NCBI GenBank assembly: GCA_043777595.1
Contig: JAYWHT010000110.1
Location: 1 to 64,000 of the forward strand
From: JAYVJH01 sp043777595
GTDB taxonomy: Bacteria; Bacteroidota; Bacteroidia; Cytophagales; Spirosomataceae
Direction: 5' to 3'
DNA: 64,000 nucleotides
Below the pieces are notes generated by a model. It was not told where the DNA came from. It saw nothing but the letters and a program-made list of their open reading frames with translations, and did no database searches. Below are positions 18,087 through 25,671 of the stretch, in pieces. The position numbers and the translations under genes were made by a program. The first letter of the stretch is position 1; every line of letters begins with the position of its first letter.

Positions 18087-18121
18087 AGGGGGTTATTGAA
18101 TATTATATCTGATAACCCCCT
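18087..18121. terminator. Hairpin downstream of hemH
   Basis: AGGGGGTTAT at 18087-18096 pairs with ATAACCCCCT at 18112-18121, ~70 bp past the ferrochelatase stop. There is no strong T-run, so termination is only likely. The rest of 17966-18190 shows nothing recognisable. Confidence 0.45.
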
Positions 18122-18190
18122 TAATAGTGCGGATAGTGAAGCTAATGAGCTATAAAGTTGATAAAACTAAATCTCAGTTGTTTGAAAATT

Positions 18191-19252
18191 TTAAACCTGC
18201 ACACCAACTGTTTCCTCCAACACCAACTCTTCCAGTAAGTCTATCCAGAGTGGGTTATCGTTGAGGCTGTCGACGAGTTGCCAGTGTTTACCGCCGTTTT
18301 CTTCAAACAGTTCTTTGTATTCATCGCCTACTTCAATGGTTGTTTCAAGGCAGTCGGCCACAAACGAAGGCGAAAATGCCAGTACATTATTAAGTCCTTG
18401 GGCGGGTAGTGTTTTGATGATGTCGTCGGTGTATGGCTTTATCCAGGGTGTACTACCGAGCCTCGACTGAAACGATGTGATGTATTTGCCTTCGGGAATG
18501 TTTAACGCCTTGACGACGTGGCGAGTGGTTTCAAAACATTGCGCTCTGTAACAAAGTTGGTTTTGAGCATGAAGTGTATCGCAGCAGCTACCGAGTTTGC
18601 ACACGTCTTTGTTGCAGTCGCCTTTTAAAATTTGGCGTTCGGGAATACCGTGATAGCTAAACAAAAAATAATCGTAGTCGTGCTTGGCCATTTCGGCACG
18701 GGCATTATCGACAATACACTGTATAAACTTGGGGTGGCTATGAAACGTACTCACAAAGCGCATTTCGGGTATCACTTGCCACGTAGTCATTTGCCGCATG
18801 ACTTCTTCGTAAACCGAGCCTGACGAAGCCGAAGCATACTGCGGAAAAAACGGAATTACAATAATCTTAGAAAGCCCCAAGGTCTTGAACTCGTCGAGGG
18901 CTATGTCGATACTTGGGTTTTGGTAGCGCATCGCCAGTTTCACTACATACTGGTCGGGGTCTAATCTTTGTTTTAATAACTCTTCGGCCCGATAGCCAAA
19001 ATGTTTGAGCGGTGAGCCTTTTTCTGTCCAGAGTTCTTTATAAATTTTGGCCGACTTGGGCGCACGAAATGGCGCAATGATGAGGTTTACTAATGCCCAG
19101 CGAGCAATATATGGAACGTCTAAAACTCGACCGTCCATCAAAAATTGTCGCAAATATTTACGAACATCTGGCGTATTGGGGCTGTCGGGTGTACCCAGAT
19201 TGACGAGCAATACGCCCGTTTTGCCGAGTTGTGTGTTTTGGGTGGTTGTCAT
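18191..19252 (-). CDS. hemH: Ferrochelatase
   Basis: This 353-residue enzyme inserts ferrous iron into a porphyrin, the last step of heme synthesis. The N-terminus VLLVNLGTPDSP and catalytic His201 in FSYHGIPER are diagnostic, and SFQSRLG and SPSFVADCLETT complete the active site. A cysteine-rich stretch follows the catalytic His: Cys213, Cys218, Cys223, Cys224, Cys234 and Cys239. It could bind a metal or cluster, although known [2Fe-2S] ferrochelatases use other positions. The gene is alone, divergent from the isoaspartyl peptidase gene with 82 bp between them. The c-type cytochrome at 21803 needs its product. Confidence 0.95.
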   Translation of the reverse strand: MTTTQNTQLGKTGVLLVNLGTPDSPNTPDVRKYLRQFLMDGRVLDVPYIARWALVNLIIAPFRAPKSAKIYKELWTEKGSPLKHFGYRAEELLKQRLDPDQYVVKLAMRYQNPSIDIALDEFKTLGLSKIIVIPFFPQYASASSGSVYEEVMRQMTTWQVIPEMRFVSTFHSHPKFIQCIVDNARAEMAKHDYDYFLFSYHGIPERQILKGDCNKDVCKLGSCCDTLHAQNQLCYRAQCFETTRHVVKALNIPEGKYITSFQSRLGSTPWIKPYTDDIIKTLPAQGLNNVLAFSPSFVADCLETTIEVGDEYKELFEENGGKHWQLVDSLNDNPLWIDLLEELVLEETVGVQV

Positions 19253-19334
19253 GTTGCAAAAATACGAATAATTGACGTTGGGTTGGTTATTTTTTGTAAT
19301 TTTGGTTTTCTACAATACATATACGACCAAATCA

Positions 19335-20429
19335 ATGAAAAAGTTATCGTTTTTACCGTTTTTCTCTCTGTTTTTTATTGTTATAAATTTTAAATCCCTA
19401 GCTCAGGGTTCTACATTACAAATCCAGAACAATAAAACCAAACCAATTGCGCTTGTCATTCATGGTGGCGCTGGTACTATTACTCGCCAAAACATGACTC
19501 CAGAAAAAGAAAAAGCCTATAAAGAAACCCTCACCAAAGCCCTACAAACGGGGTATGATATTCTAAAAAAAGGTGGTACAAGCCTTGATGCAGTTGAGGC
19601 CACAGTAAGAGTTATGGAAGACTCGCCGCTGTTTAATGCTGGCAAAGGGGCGGTGTTTACGCATGAGGGTAAAAACGAAATGGACGCAGCCATCATGAAC
19701 GGCCAAACCCTCGAAGCGGGTGCAGTGGCAAGTGTGCAAACCATCAAAAACCCCATTACGCTCGCTCGCAGAGTGATGGACAGCTCACCACACGTGATGA
19801 TGGTAGGCCGTGGTGCAGAAGAATTTGCCAAAACAAAAAATGTAGAAACCGCCGACCCAGCTTACTTTTATACAGAAACCCGCTGGAACGGCCTACAAAA
19901 AGCAATCAAAGAAGAAAAAATGGAACTCGACCACAACAACAACTCCCCTTCAGGGGTTGGGGGCAAAGGGGCTGGGGGCAAAAAAACGAGCCTTATTTTT
20001 GACGAAGGGCGCAAATACGGTACTGTTGGTGCTTGTGCATTAGACCAGTTTGGTAATTTGGCAGCAGCAACCTCAACGGGCGGCATGACCAACAAACGCT
20101 ATGGTCGTGTTGGCGATGCGCCCATTATCGGTAGTGGCACGTATGCCAACAACGCCACTTGCGCTGTGTCGGCAACGGGCCACGGTGAGTTTTTTATAAG
20201 GTCGGTGGTGGCCTACGATGTGTCGGCGTTGATGGAATACAAAAAAATGAGCCTCAAAGCGGCTGCCAATGAGGTAGTTATGAAAAAACTCGTCAAAATA
20301 AAAGGCGAAGGCGGCATCATTGCCCTCGACCGACAGGGTAACGTTGCCATGCCATTTAACTCTGAGGGAATGTACCGAGGATTTGTTAAAACTGATGGAA
20401 AAATAGAAGTAGCGATTTATAAAGACTAA
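19335..20429 (+). CDS. Isoaspartyl peptidase/L-asparaginase (Ntn hydrolase), exported
   Basis: This 364-residue precursor starts at the ATG at 19335, which gives a signal peptide (MKKLSFLPFFSLFFIVINF). The longer frame from a TTG is not needed. VIHGGAGTITRQ, VEDSPLFNAGKGAVF-type segments and the autocleavage site GTVGA, with nucleophile Thr230, define the family; TSTGGMTNKRYGRVGD binds substrate. It removes beta-aspartyl residues or hydrolyses asparagine. Just before the cleavage site there is an inserted low-complexity loop SPSGVGGKGAGGKK, encoded by a GC-rich palindromic element; this linker is variable in the family, so function may be kept. Its stop overlaps the next start by one base (TAATG). 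Confidence 0.93.
   Translation: MKKLSFLPFFSLFFIVINFKSLAQGSTLQIQNNKTKPIALVIHGGAGTITRQNMTPEKEKAYKETLTKALQTGYDILKKGGTSLDAVEATVRVMEDSPLFNAGKGAVFTHEGKNEMDAAIMNGQTLEAGAVASVQTIKNPITLARRVMDSSPHVMMVGRGAEEFAKTKNVETADPAYFYTETRWNGLQKAIKEEKMELDHNNNSPSGVGGKGAGGKKTSLIFDEGRKYGTVGACALDQFGNLAAATSTGGMTNKRYGRVGDAPIIGSGTYANNATCAVSATGHGEFFIRSVVAYDVSALMEYKKMSLKAAANEVVMKKLVKIKGEGGIIALDRQGNVAMPFNSEGMYRGFVKTDGKIEVAIYKD
19941..19980. repeat. GC-rich repeat encoding the asparaginase linker loop
   Basis: AACTCCCCTTCAGGGGTTGG is an inverted repeat (CCCCTTCAGGGG core), continued by GGGCAAAGGGGCTGGGGGC. It lies in the variable loop just before the self-cleavage Thr. Related segments are at 1401-1438 and 39385-39412. Confidence 0.5.
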
Positions 20430-21385
20430 TGCAGTTTAGAACCGAACTAACCCCTAAACCCAGCACAGTCCAGATTGACCTCAATAGTCAGATTTTGACC
20501 ACAGGCTCTTGTTTTGCCGATGTTATTGGTAACGAGTTGCGAGCCAACAAAATAAATACCCTCGTCAATCCGTTTGGGACGGTTTTCAATCCTGTTTCTA
20601 TTCAAAAACAGTTGAACTATACAACTAAAAATATATGTCCCGACCCACAGTTATTCATTCAAAATCAAGACGTTTACACACATTACGATTTTCATTCATC
20701 GTTTTGGGATACCGACAGATTAGTACTTCAATCGAAATTAGAAAACAAAATAACAGAGGTAGGGCAGTTTGCCCAAAAAACCGATTTTTTGATAATCACA
20801 CTCGGAACGGCTTTTGTATATCGACATTTGGCCACTAATCAAATTGTAGCCAACTGCCATAAAACCCCAGCCCAAACATTCAAAAAAGAACTGTTGAGCC
20901 TGCCCGAGATTACCAGTGCCTTACATACAATTATCCGATCATTCGGTCATTCGATAATTATTCTCACCCTCAGCCCTGTGCGCCATACTCGAGACACCCT
21001 TGAAGGTAACCAAGTGAGTAAGTCGCTGTTGAGAATTGCTTGCCACGAGGTACTCCAAAGCCACCAAAATGTACATTACTTTCCAGCTTATGAGCTAATG
21101 CTTGACGATTTGCGAGACTATCGATTTTATAAACCCGACCTCATACACCCCAACGAAGTAGCAGAGGCGTATATCTTTGAAAAATTTGTCGAAGCCTACT
21201 TTTCCGACACCCTCAAAGATTTTATCAAGCAGTGGCAGCCTATTCGTAGTGCGCTCAAACATACCGTACTGCAACAAGGCACTTTGGCGCACAGACATTT
21301 TAAAGAGGGTTTGCTCAGAAAGTTAGAGAAGCTAAATAAAACAATAGATTTGAGTGCAGAAATGGCACTTTGCTCAACTTGCTAA
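20429..21385 (+). CDS. GSCFA-domain protein
   Basis: This 318-residue protein opens with the family-naming block TTGSCFADVIGNELRA (Gly26-Ala30). Further GSCFA-family features are the PFGTVFNP turn, DFHSSFWD, LIITLGTAFVYRH and LTLSPVRHTRD. The fold is related to SGNH/GDSL hydrolases, with Ser in GSCFA and a DLIHPNEVAEAYIFEKF segment carrying Asp and His, so esterase or acyl-hydrolase activity is plausible but unproven. It has no signal peptide. Translation is probably coupled to the isoaspartyl peptidase by the one-base stop/start overlap. The reason for the pairing is not known. Confidence 0.88.
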   Translation: MQFRTELTPKPSTVQIDLNSQILTTGSCFADVIGNELRANKINTLVNPFGTVFNPVSIQKQLNYTTKNICPDPQLFIQNQDVYTHYDFHSSFWDTDRLVLQSKLENKITEVGQFAQKTDFLIITLGTAFVYRHLATNQIVANCHKTPAQTFKKELLSLPEITSALHTIIRSFGHSIIILTLSPVRHTRDTLEGNQVSKSLLRIACHEVLQSHQNVHYFPAYELMLDDLRDYRFYKPDLIHPNEVAEAYIFEKFVEAYFSDTLKDFIKQWQPIRSALKHTVLQQGTLAHRHFKEGLLRKLEKLNKTIDLSAEMALCSTC

Positions 21386-21411
21386 ATTGTCGTTGAATCG
21401 TTATTGAGTTG

Positions 21412-21438
21412 CCACTGGCTTCAGCCAATGGAACTATT
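21412..21438 (+). terminator. Hairpin plus T-run after the GSCFA gene
   Basis: CCACTGGCT and AGCCAATGG pair with one mismatch around TC, followed by AACTATTTTTT. It lies 27 bp after the stop and just before a convergent gene, so it likely ends the asparaginase-GSCFA transcript. Confidence 0.5.
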
Positions 21439-21667
21439 TTTTGGCAGCAAAATTGATGACATAATTCACAACCGAAAAAACACGCTGGCCGACTCTCACG
21501 CCTTTTTCGATGGTTAGCTGTGGTTTGAGGTCGGGTTTGAATTGTTGTTTGGCGACTACTTTTTGTGAAACAATCTTGTAAGTACCAAATACATTAGTAG
21601 GGCGGCCTATGCTGTGGGCATTTGCGCCAATCAAACAAAAAACGACGAGTAAAGCAGAGATTTTCAT
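21434..21667 (-). CDS. Small exported protein, unknown function
   Basis: The 77-residue product has a clear signal peptide (MKISALLVVFCLIGANA, cleavage near residue 17), leaving about 60 residues that are basic and polar, with QKVVAKQQFKPDLKPQ and FSVVNYVINFAAKK. No cysteine pair, lipobox or known domain is visible. It is the last gene of the minus-strand group containing the cytochrome and sugar dehydrogenase, but is separated from them by 135 bp. A short secreted protein with a proper start and signal is likely real; its role cannot be guessed. Confidence 0.55.
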   Translation of the reverse strand: MKISALLVVFCLIGANAHSIGRPTNVFGTYKIVSQKVVAKQQFKPDLKPQLTIEKGVRVGQRVFSVVNYVINFAAKK

Positions 21668-21802
21668 GGTAGCGATGGGTTTGAGTTTTTTTGCTGTTTA
21701 ACAGAACAAATATATTGGATATATGGTAGTTTGCAATACATAGTACTATATTGATTTGTTAAATATGACAAACGGTAAAACAGTATGGTTGAACGGTAGC
21801 TT

Positions 21803-22240
21803 TTACTTACTTCGCAACGCTTTTACTTCTTCGGCCTTAACTGCACTGGCTTTATTGCCAAAACTATTTCTGACAAAAGTCAGTACGTTAGCTATTTCTT
21901 GATCGGTTAGGTAGTCGTTGGCGGGCATGATATTATCGTAGCTATCACCATTTATTTCTATTTTTTCTTGTAATCCTTTTAAAACTATACCAATGAGCCT
22001 GCTCTTGCTACCCAATACCCAATCTGTACCAATCAGAGGTGGATTAAGCCCAGGTACACCACCACCGTCTGATTGGTGGCAAACGGTACAAACGGTTTCA
22101 TAGACTTTTTGGCCATTGGCCAACACCTTTTTATCAATGACCGTTGTTGGTTTAGTTGGTGTTTTTTTGTTTTGGGCAATAGCGCAAAAACTGATAGATA
22201 GTAACAAGCCCAAAGCAAGGGCTATTTTTTTATTTGCCAT
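21803..22240 (-). CDS. Periplasmic c-type cytochrome
   Basis: This 145-residue precursor has a signal peptide (residues 1-22) and a class I cytochrome c domain. Heme is attached at Cys51-x-x-Cys54-His55 (CTVCH), and the axial Met is in NIMPANDYLTDQEIANVLTFVRNSF. It overlaps the end of the dehydrogenase gene upstream by 11 bp, so the two are translated together. The cytochrome is the natural electron acceptor for the PQQ-type dehydrogenase, and such pairs are common. Confidence 0.92.
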   Translation of the reverse strand: MANKKIALALGLLLSISFCAIAQNKKTPTKPTTVIDKKVLANGQKVYETVCTVCHQSDGGGVPGLNPPLIGTDWVLGSKSRLIGIVLKGLQEKIEINGDSYDNIMPANDYLTDQEIANVLTFVRNSFGNKASAVKAEEVKALRSK

Positions 22241-23519
22241 AATACATCACCCTCCATACCTTACCTTTTTGTGAGTCCGACACATACAACGAGCCATCGG
22301 GGCCTTGTGCCAAGCCCATTGGCCGAGACTTAGCTGCGCCTGGGCTTGGAAACTCCATACCTGCAAAGTCAGAGGCAAATATTTCGTGCTTACCTGATGG
22401 CTTACCGTCTGCGCCCATTGGTACAAAAGCAATATTATAACCACCTTGGTTTTTAGAACTACGGTTCCATGAGCCATGAAAACAGATAAAAGCCCCGTTT
22501 TTGTACCGAGCTGGAAACTGGCTACCAGTGTAAAACAATAGTGCATTGGGCGCCCAATGACCTGGGAAACCCATAACTGGCCTATCTTTACCTTCACAAC
22601 GACCAACTGTTTTGGTATCGCCACCATACTCAGGGTTTAGTAGTTTTTTGTTTTGGATATGGTCAAAGTAGCAATAAGGCCAACCAAAATCTGAACCTTT
22701 TTTGACCATCAAAAACTCTTCAGATGGCAGGTTGTCGCCTTCGGGTAGGGGGTATAATTCTGGAAAATAATCGGCAAACATATCTCGTCCATGTTGCATG
22801 GCGTAGAGTTCGTTGTTTTGTTTATTCCAGTCCAAACCCACGATATTTCTAATGCCTGTTGCATATCTAATGCCGTCGGCTTGTGTTTGGTCGAGTTTAT
22901 CGGCCTTAAACTGCCACACGCCGCCATATAGTTCGAGAATTGGGCAGGGGTCTTGGCCGGGCGAGCCTTTTTTACGGTCTTCGACTTGGCATACATTTGA
23001 GGGTGCGCCAATAGATACATAAATATTACCCACTCCATCGAGCGCAATAGACTTCGTTTCGTGTTGGCGTTGCTCTGGCAAGCCTTTGACGATGGTTTGT
23101 TTTGAGGCTTCATCGGGCTGGCCGTTGTTGAGTTTATAACGATAAACTTCGGTATTGGACGTGGCGTACAGATAGCCGTTGGCAAAGGCAATACCCGTTC
23201 CTGCGAAATCACCAAAATAGGTGCTTTCATCGGCCTTTCCGTCGCCGTTTTTGTCTTTCAGAATGGCCATACCTTTACCATTTTTGAGTGTCCTGAGCCT
23301 CACATATACATCACCATTGGCATTGACGGCCAAGTGTCTGGCTTTACCAGCATCGTTCGATACAACAACTGCCCCAAAATCTTTGGGTAGTTTTATGCCT
23401 CCATTGTCAGCATCGGCGGTAGGTAGTTTAGCTGTTTTTTTAGTGGGTTTTATTGGAGTAAAGCCAAATGCCGTAAAAGCTATTACGAGCGTGAGCAGGG
23501 TTTTTGTGATTGTGTTCAT
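22230..23519 (-). CDS. PQQ-dependent sugar dehydrogenase (sorbosone dehydrogenase type)
   Basis: This 429-residue precursor has a signal peptide (residues ~1-20, ITKTLLTLVIAFTAFGF) and a six-bladed propeller of the soluble glucose/sorbosone dehydrogenase type. Visible family pieces are YATGIRNIVGLDWN, MQHGRD, KGSDFGWPYCYFDH, GHWAPNALLFYTG, CFHGSWNR and GPDGSLYVSDSQKGKVWRV at the end. It would oxidise an aldose or similar substrate in the periplasm and pass electrons to the overlapping cytochrome gene's product. The actual sugar is not predictable, and PQQ synthesis genes are not in the window. Confidence 0.88.
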   Translation of the reverse strand: MNTITKTLLTLVIAFTAFGFTPIKPTKKTAKLPTADADNGGIKLPKDFGAVVVSNDAGKARHLAVNANGDVYVRLRTLKNGKGMAILKDKNGDGKADESTYFGDFAGTGIAFANGYLYATSNTEVYRYKLNNGQPDEASKQTIVKGLPEQRQHETKSIALDGVGNIYVSIGAPSNVCQVEDRKKGSPGQDPCPILELYGGVWQFKADKLDQTQADGIRYATGIRNIVGLDWNKQNNELYAMQHGRDMFADYFPELYPLPEGDNLPSEEFLMVKKGSDFGWPYCYFDHIQNKKLLNPEYGGDTKTVGRCEGKDRPVMGFPGHWAPNALLFYTGSQFPARYKNGAFICFHGSWNRSSKNQGGYNIAFVPMGADGKPSGKHEIFASDFAGMEFPSPGAAKSRPMGLAQGPDGSLYVSDSQKGKVWRVMYYGK

Positions 23520-23527
23520 GTTATTGT

Positions 23528-23738
23528 TTATTTACAATTTTCTTTTCTGCGGATGTCTATGATGCTTAATATTTTCCAGTTACCACTGATTTTTACTAAC
23601 TGAGACGCATTTGCGCCACAATGTAATAATTTTTGGTCTAAATAAAAACGATAAGGTGTCCAAGCAATCGCCAATTTGGTATCATTGCACTGTTGCACGT
23701 AACAGTAAACAGACAAAGACTGAGTTTAGTTTTTTCAT
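23528..23738 (-). pseudogene. NTF2-like (SnoaL/DUF4440-type) protein with internal deletion and frameshift
   Basis: A start at 23738 gives a signal-peptide-like MKKLNSVFVCLLLRA that stops after 18 codons. In the next frame from about 23716 the sequence reads LAIAWTPYRFYLDQ, HCGANASQLVK and WKILSIIDIRRKENC. This is the characteristic C-terminal part of secreted NTF2-like proteins, which are about 150-170 residues long. The middle ~80 residues are missing and the two ends are out of frame, so this is a deletion pseudogene. It lies just upstream of the sugar-dehydrogenase gene on the same strand. Confidence 0.65.
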
Positions 23739-23795
23739 TTAATTTTTCAAATTTACTGACTGAACAATTTGGTCAAATTTATAGTTAGAATTGGC

Positions 23796-23990
23796 ATGAA
23801 CAAAAGCAAAAAAAATACTACACGCAGCTTCATGAAACCCCACGGTTTGGCCGAAGAAGACTATTACACCAATGCAGACGGGTATTTTGTCTTTACGAGT
23901 GTTTATCATACCAAGCGTGGCTACTGCTGTCGCAATGGCTGCTTACATTGCCCATACAATTTCAAAAAAGAAGTCATAATTCCGCAGTAA
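23796..23990 (+). CDS. DUF5522-family small protein
   Basis: This 64-residue protein starts at the ATG at 23796; a TTG 27 bases earlier is ignored. It contains EDYYTNADGYFVFTSVYH followed by RGYCCRNGCLHCPYN, the cysteine-rich DUF5522 signature (Cys-Cys-x3-Cys-x2-Cys-Pro). The four cysteines suggest a metal site. The protein is cytoplasmic. It is transcribed rightward between two leftward groups. Confidence 0.75.
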   Translation: MNKSKKNTTRSFMKPHGLAEEDYYTNADGYFVFTSVYHTKRGYCCRNGCLHCPYNFKKEVIIPQ

Positions 23991-24003
23991 AAATTGTCCT
24001 TCG

Positions 24004-25581
24004 CTATTTTTTTCTTAAATATTGCCAATAAACAGAGCTACTATCGCCTAAATATTGGGCCGTAACGTCAAACTCGCCTTTGTGATATTGCCCCAAATAA
24101 TGAATGGTATGCCCCGAAAAATCTGTTATCGACTTGTTGGTAACGCCCATATACGGCCGCTCCGTAAACCAACTTAGGTGATGCTTAATAGGCAAAATCA
24201 AGGCCACAGCCAAACAAGCGGTAAGGGTATATCTTAAAATTGATTTTTGATTTTGTAGTTTAATAAACAACTGCCACAGCCCCCAACATAGCACCATCGA
24301 AGCAGGCAAACTTACCCGCCGCATAAAATCATTGAAATGGCCGTAATGATAAAATGGTAATAGAAAAAGTATTAGAATGGCCGTAATGACCAGATCATAA
24401 TTCTGTTTTAGAATACTGTATTTTCGTTCAATTAGCCAAATCAGCACACCCCAAAAAATGGCCTCTATGACCAAAAAAGTAGCCAAAAGTAAATATTGGT
24501 GTGGTGTTTGGATAAAGTTTATGATAAATCCTTGTGGGTCGTTCATGGGTACGTGGCCAGCATAGTACAAGAGAGTAGGGGCGGCGACTATGATATAAGA
24601 TGTAAGATGTAAGATGTATAATTTATTGTCAAAACAATGGTCTTGATGATAGCTTATGTTTTGTTGTATTGTTCTAAATCCAAAAACGAGTAACAACCCC
24701 AATGCCACAAAAGGCGACCAATAGAGCAATAAAGCCGCCAATATCAACAAACGACCACCCCTGACCCACGACTCATGACTATCGCCAGATAGCCGCTTCG
24801 CAGACCATTGATAAACGACCACACCAGTAGCGAGCCAGCCAGCGATGGCGTGTTGCGGCACGGCAGTCAGCGACTCCACGTGGCTGGGGTACGTCAGGCC
24901 CCCTGGCGTTACGATGAGTTCTATGGTATGGTCGTTTGTCCATAAGTCAGCAAGTGTGGCCATAATCGTATCTGGCGATTTGAGTGCTTCGTAAACGAGT
25001 AGTATGGTTTCGGTACTATTAAAAAACATAAACAATAACACAAAACTCCAACCACCGATTTTGTGCAACAACCTAAACAGCAGCGTTAGCCCCAACCAAG
25101 CCCAACCAAACATATAAAAATGTACAACCGCCACACCACCCCAAGCCTTAGCCAACAGTGCAGGTAGCAAGTAGTAGGCGTTGTAGTAACATAAATAATG
25201 ACTGTCGGCGTATATTATCGGCCAATCGAAAAGTACTAAATTATTGAGAACGAGATTATGTTTGTAATAATCGAAGTGTTGAGGCCGAAAACCACCTATA
25301 CCAGACAGGTACGTCCAAACAAAAGCGATTGAGATGTAGGATATTTGATGTCTGATGCCGCCGCCGCTGCAGTTTGATGTCTTATGTATGTTTTTTGTTA
25401 AAATACAGCCTTTAACGATTCGCCCATAACCTGTAACCCAAAATAAATATACGGTTGCCAATAAACAAACTACCGCTACCCACCACTCAAACCAGCCACA
25501 CCAAAACACCACTACAGGCAGAGCCAAATAGCCAATGATGACCGCCAAAAAAGAAATGTTGAGATGTATCGTTCTATCCAT
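24004..25581 (-). CDS. Polytopic membrane protein, GT-C glycosyltransferase-like
   Basis: This 525-residue protein has about ten hydrophobic helices and a periplasmic C-terminal tail (TAQYLGDSSSVYWQYLRKK). The overall plan resembles membrane glycosyltransferases of the GT-C type or O-antigen-related proteins, but no catalytic DE/DD motif could be fixed, so the call stays general. The coding sequence is interrupted in frame by three heptamer tracts: 24592-24619 (reads YILHLTSYII), 24761-24784 (reads HESWVRG) and 25331-25390 (reads GGGIRHQISYIS). They fall in loops between helices and have not broken the frame. It stands alone between DUF5522 and the Rpn gene. Confidence 0.65.
   Translation of the reverse strand: MDRTIHLNISFLAVIIGYLALPVVVFWCGWFEWWVAVVCLLATVYLFWVTGYGRIVKGCILTKNIHKTSNCSGGGIRHQISYISIAFVWTYLSGIGGFRPQHFDYYKHNLVLNNLVLFDWPIIYADSHYLCYYNAYYLLPALLAKAWGGVAVVHFYMFGWAWLGLTLLFRLLHKIGGWSFVLLFMFFNSTETILLVYEALKSPDTIMATLADLWTNDHTIELIVTPGGLTYPSHVESLTAVPQHAIAGWLATGVVVYQWSAKRLSGDSHESWVRGGRLLILAALLLYWSPFVALGLLLVFGFRTIQQNISYHQDHCFDNKLYILHLTSYIIVAAPTLLYYAGHVPMNDPQGFIINFIQTPHQYLLLATFLVIEAIFWGVLIWLIERKYSILKQNYDLVITAILILFLLPFYHYGHFNDFMRRVSLPASMVLCWGLWQLFIKLQNQKSILRYTLTACLAVALILPIKHHLSWFTERPYMGVTNKSITDFSGHTIHYLGQYHKGEFDVTAQYLGDSSSVYWQYLRKK
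24592..24619. repeat. Heptamer tract GATGTAA type, in coding DNA
   Basis: Units GATATAA, GATGTAA, GATGTAA, GATGTAT, four in a row, inside the membrane-protein gene. Confidence 0.6.
24761..24784. repeat. Heptamer tract TGACCCA/CGACTCA/TGACTAT, in coding DNA
   Basis: Three units. The word GACCCACGACTCA also occurs (reverse complement) at the end of bcp (36475-36493) and, with changes, in the transketolase leader (36904-36922). Confidence 0.5.
25331..25390. repeat. Heptamer tract GATGTAG/GATATTT/GATGTCT with a GC-rich insert
   Basis: 7-base units on both sides of CCGCCGCCGCTGCAG, all within the reading frame of the membrane-protein gene. Confidence 0.5.
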
Positions 25582-25585
25582 AAAT

Positions 25586-25623
25586 GGCTTTACTTTTGTG
25601 TTTGTTTACGGAAGAGTAAAGCC
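25586..25623. terminator. Possible hairpin between the Rpn and membrane-protein genes
   Basis: GGCTTTACT pairs with AGTAAAGCC around a 20-base loop. It lies between two leftward genes 90 bp apart and may end the Rpn transcript. No T-run is seen. Confidence 0.3.
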
Positions 25624-25671
25624 GAAGTGGGTGAGAAGTAGAATTCAAAATATTCCGTACTGCATTTCTCT

